DNA of 15,593 bases from Rhodoferax sp. Lineage in GTDB: Bacteria; Pseudomonadota; Gammaproteobacteria; Burkholderiales; Burkholderiaceae_C. Below the pieces are notes generated by a model. That model saw nothing but the letters and a program-made list of their open reading frames with translations. It did not search any database and had not been told where the DNA came from. This document shows positions 14,281 through 15,593 of the stretch, in pieces (the first letter of the stretch is position 1; every line of letters starts with the position of its first letter). A program made the position numbers and the translations under genes. The DNA lies in assembly GCA_030833685.1 (NCBI GenBank), contig JAURGS010000035.1, positions 1 to 15,593 on the forward strand, read 5' to 3'.

Positions 14281-15593
14281 CTATGCAACCGGCCTTGGTG
14301 CTTCAGCGCGTTCGTCTTGTTTGATCATGTCTGCTGCTTTTTCAGCCATCATGATCACCGGCGCATTGGTGTTGCCGGAGACCAGTGTGGGCATGGCCGA
14401 GCAGTCCACCACACGCAGACCCTGCAAGCCATGTACGCGCAGCCGGGCATCGACCACCGCCATCGCATCCACGCCCATCTTGCAGGTACCGCTGGGGTGA
14501 AAAATAGTTGCACCGCTGTCTCGGCAAAAATTCAGCAAGTCTTCGTCGCTGGCGTGTTGCAGGCCGGGCTTGAGCTCGGTCTCGGTGTAGTCTGCCATGG
14601 CAGGCGTCTGCGACAGCTTTCGCGCAAAGCGGATCGACTCGATTGCACAGCGGCGGTCGAGCTCAGTGCTCAGGTAGTTGGCTTTCATGCTTGGCGCAAG
14701 CAAGGTATCAGGCGTGGTGATGTGCACCGAGCCGCGAGACTCGGGACGCAACTGACACACGCTAAAGGTAAAGCCAGGAAAGTCATGCGGCTTGGCCCCT
14801 GCCATATCAGCCGAGAGCGTGGCAAAGTGAAACTGGATGTCTGGGCGCGTATCGGTGTCGCCTGGTGCACGCAAGACTTTGGTAAACAGGCCACCTTGGT
14901 TGATACCCACGCCCAGCGGTCCGCCACCGGTGAACAGCCACTGCGCGCCGATCTTGGCTGAACGCCAGATGCTGCGCAAATCATCGTTGGTGGTGATCGG
15001 CTTTTTGCAGCGAAACAGCAAACGAAACTGAAGATGGTCTTGCAAGTTTTCGCCAACACCGGGCAAGTCATGGACCACAGGAATACCCAAATTTTGCAAA
15101 CGCTCGGCCTGGCCTACACCAGAGCCTTCGAGCAACTGCGGGCTTTGAATGGCACCGGCCGAGAGGATCACTTCGCGTCGCGCCATGATGCGAAGCGCTT
15201 GGCCGTCGCGCACGGCCAACACGCCAACAGCGCGCTTGCCTTCAAACAGCACCCGCGTTACCTGCGTGTTGGTCAGGACACTCAGATTTTTGCGCCCACG
15301 TGCAGGCTTGAGGTACGCCACTGCGGTGCTAGAGCGCCAACCCCGCTTGGTAAACAGTTGGTAGTAACCCACGCCTTCTTGCCGGCCATCGTTAAAGTCT
15401 TCGTTGCGTGGGACGCCCAGACTGTTGGCGCCAGCGATGATGGCTTCCATCAGTTCGTGGCGGCTGGTAATGTCCGAACAAGACACCGGGCCGTCTCCAC
15501 CGTGGGTGGCAGACGCGCCCCTGGAGTTGCGCTCGAGCTTTTTAAAGTACGGTAGCACCTCATCCCAAGACCAACCCTGGCAGCCTTGGGTCA
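14281..15593 (-). CDS. GMC-family FAD alcohol dehydrogenase, BetA-like (N-terminus beyond window edge)
   Basis: The C-terminal 436 codons of a GMC oxidoreductase; the frame is open to the right edge, beginning TQGCQGWSWDEVLPYFKK, a stretch that normally lies about 105-120 residues into the protein. The N-terminal FAD-binding GxGxxG is therefore outside. The GMC signature GAIQSPQLLEGSGVG is at 15112-15156, the catalytic histidine of FHPSGTCKMG at about 14497-14499, and the second active-site position is asparagine in SGNTNAP. The C-terminus matches the choline dehydrogenase group. These enzymes oxidise primary alcohols to aldehydes at the membrane side and pass electrons to the respiratory chain. 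Substrate could be choline or an aliphatic alcohol. In this setting isethionate is a candidate, because the IseJ isethionate dehydrogenase is, as I recall, a GMC protein. The start visible as GTG 15558 is internal. Confidence 0.9.
   Translation of the reverse strand, partial: TQGCQGWSWDEVLPYFKKLERNSRGASATHGGDGPVSCSDITSRHELMEAIIAGANSLGVPRNEDFNDGRQEGVGYYQLFTKRGWRSSTAVAYLKPARGRKNLSVLTNTQVTRVLFEGKRAVGVLAVRDGQALRIMARREVILSAGAIQSPQLLEGSGVGQAERLQNLGIPVVHDLPGVGENLQDHLQFRLLFRCKKPITTNDDLRSIWRSAKIGAQWLFTGGGPLGVGINQGGLFTKVLRAPGDTDTRPDIQFHFATLSADMAGAKPHDFPGFTFSVCQLRPESRGSVHITTPDTLLAPSMKANYLSTELDRRCAIESIRFARKLSQTPAMADYTETELKPGLQHASDEDLLNFCRDSGATIFHPSGTCKMGVDAMAVVDARLRVHGLQGLRVVDCSAMPTLVSGNTNAPVIMMAEKAADMIKQDERAEAPRPVA

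Overview
The window looks like chromosomal DNA of a betaproteobacterium, most likely Burkholderiales (Comamonadaceae-like). This is an inference from the gene families, the high-GC codon choice and the tau gene set; no ribosomal or marker RNA gene is present. Coding density is high, no gene-free stretch reaches 300 bases, and I see no transposase, integrase, tRNA, rRNA or CRISPR array.

Layout from left to right. Positions 1-3180 (minus) hold the N-terminal 1060 codons of recC, the exonuclease V gamma subunit, which runs off the left edge. A 208-base spacer containing a large imperfect hairpin and short repeats separates it from a TauE/SafE-type (TSUP) membrane exporter on the plus strand (3389-4135). 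A minus-strand block from about 13245 down to 4195 then reads, in transcription order: MocR-type regulator (TauR-like), a HisD-family dehydrogenase resembling HpsN, a DegT-family aminotransferase overlapping it by 8 bases, tauA, a strong intrinsic terminator, tauB, tauC, an NTF2/SnoaL-like protein (TauX) and an FAD oxidoreductase (TauY). A HutC/UTRA-type GntR regulator is divergent from the MocR gene and convergent with a GMC flavin alcohol dehydrogenase (BetA-like), which runs off the right edge.

Functionally most of the window reads as an organosulfonate island. TauABC would import taurine or a relative, and TauXY would oxidatively deaminate it to sulfoacetaldehyde and ammonia. The TSUP protein could export sulfite or a sulfonate, and the GMC enzyme might supply another alcohol such as isethionate. 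The enzyme that desulfonates sulfoacetaldehyde (Xsc) is not in the window.

The most interesting observation is that the promoters of tauA and of the HisD-like/DegT pair carry the same arrangement: two CTGG-type boxes in direct repeat (22-23 bases apart), with the proximal box ending exactly 20 bases before a -10-like hexamer. One of the boxes is nearly the TauR box I recall from Rhodobacter. This ties the HisD-like dehydrogenase and the aminotransferase, a pair I do not know as a described pathway, to the taurine regulon. It suggests a side route for a hydroxylated or amino-alcohol sulfonate such as cysteinolate or dihydroxypropanesulfonate.
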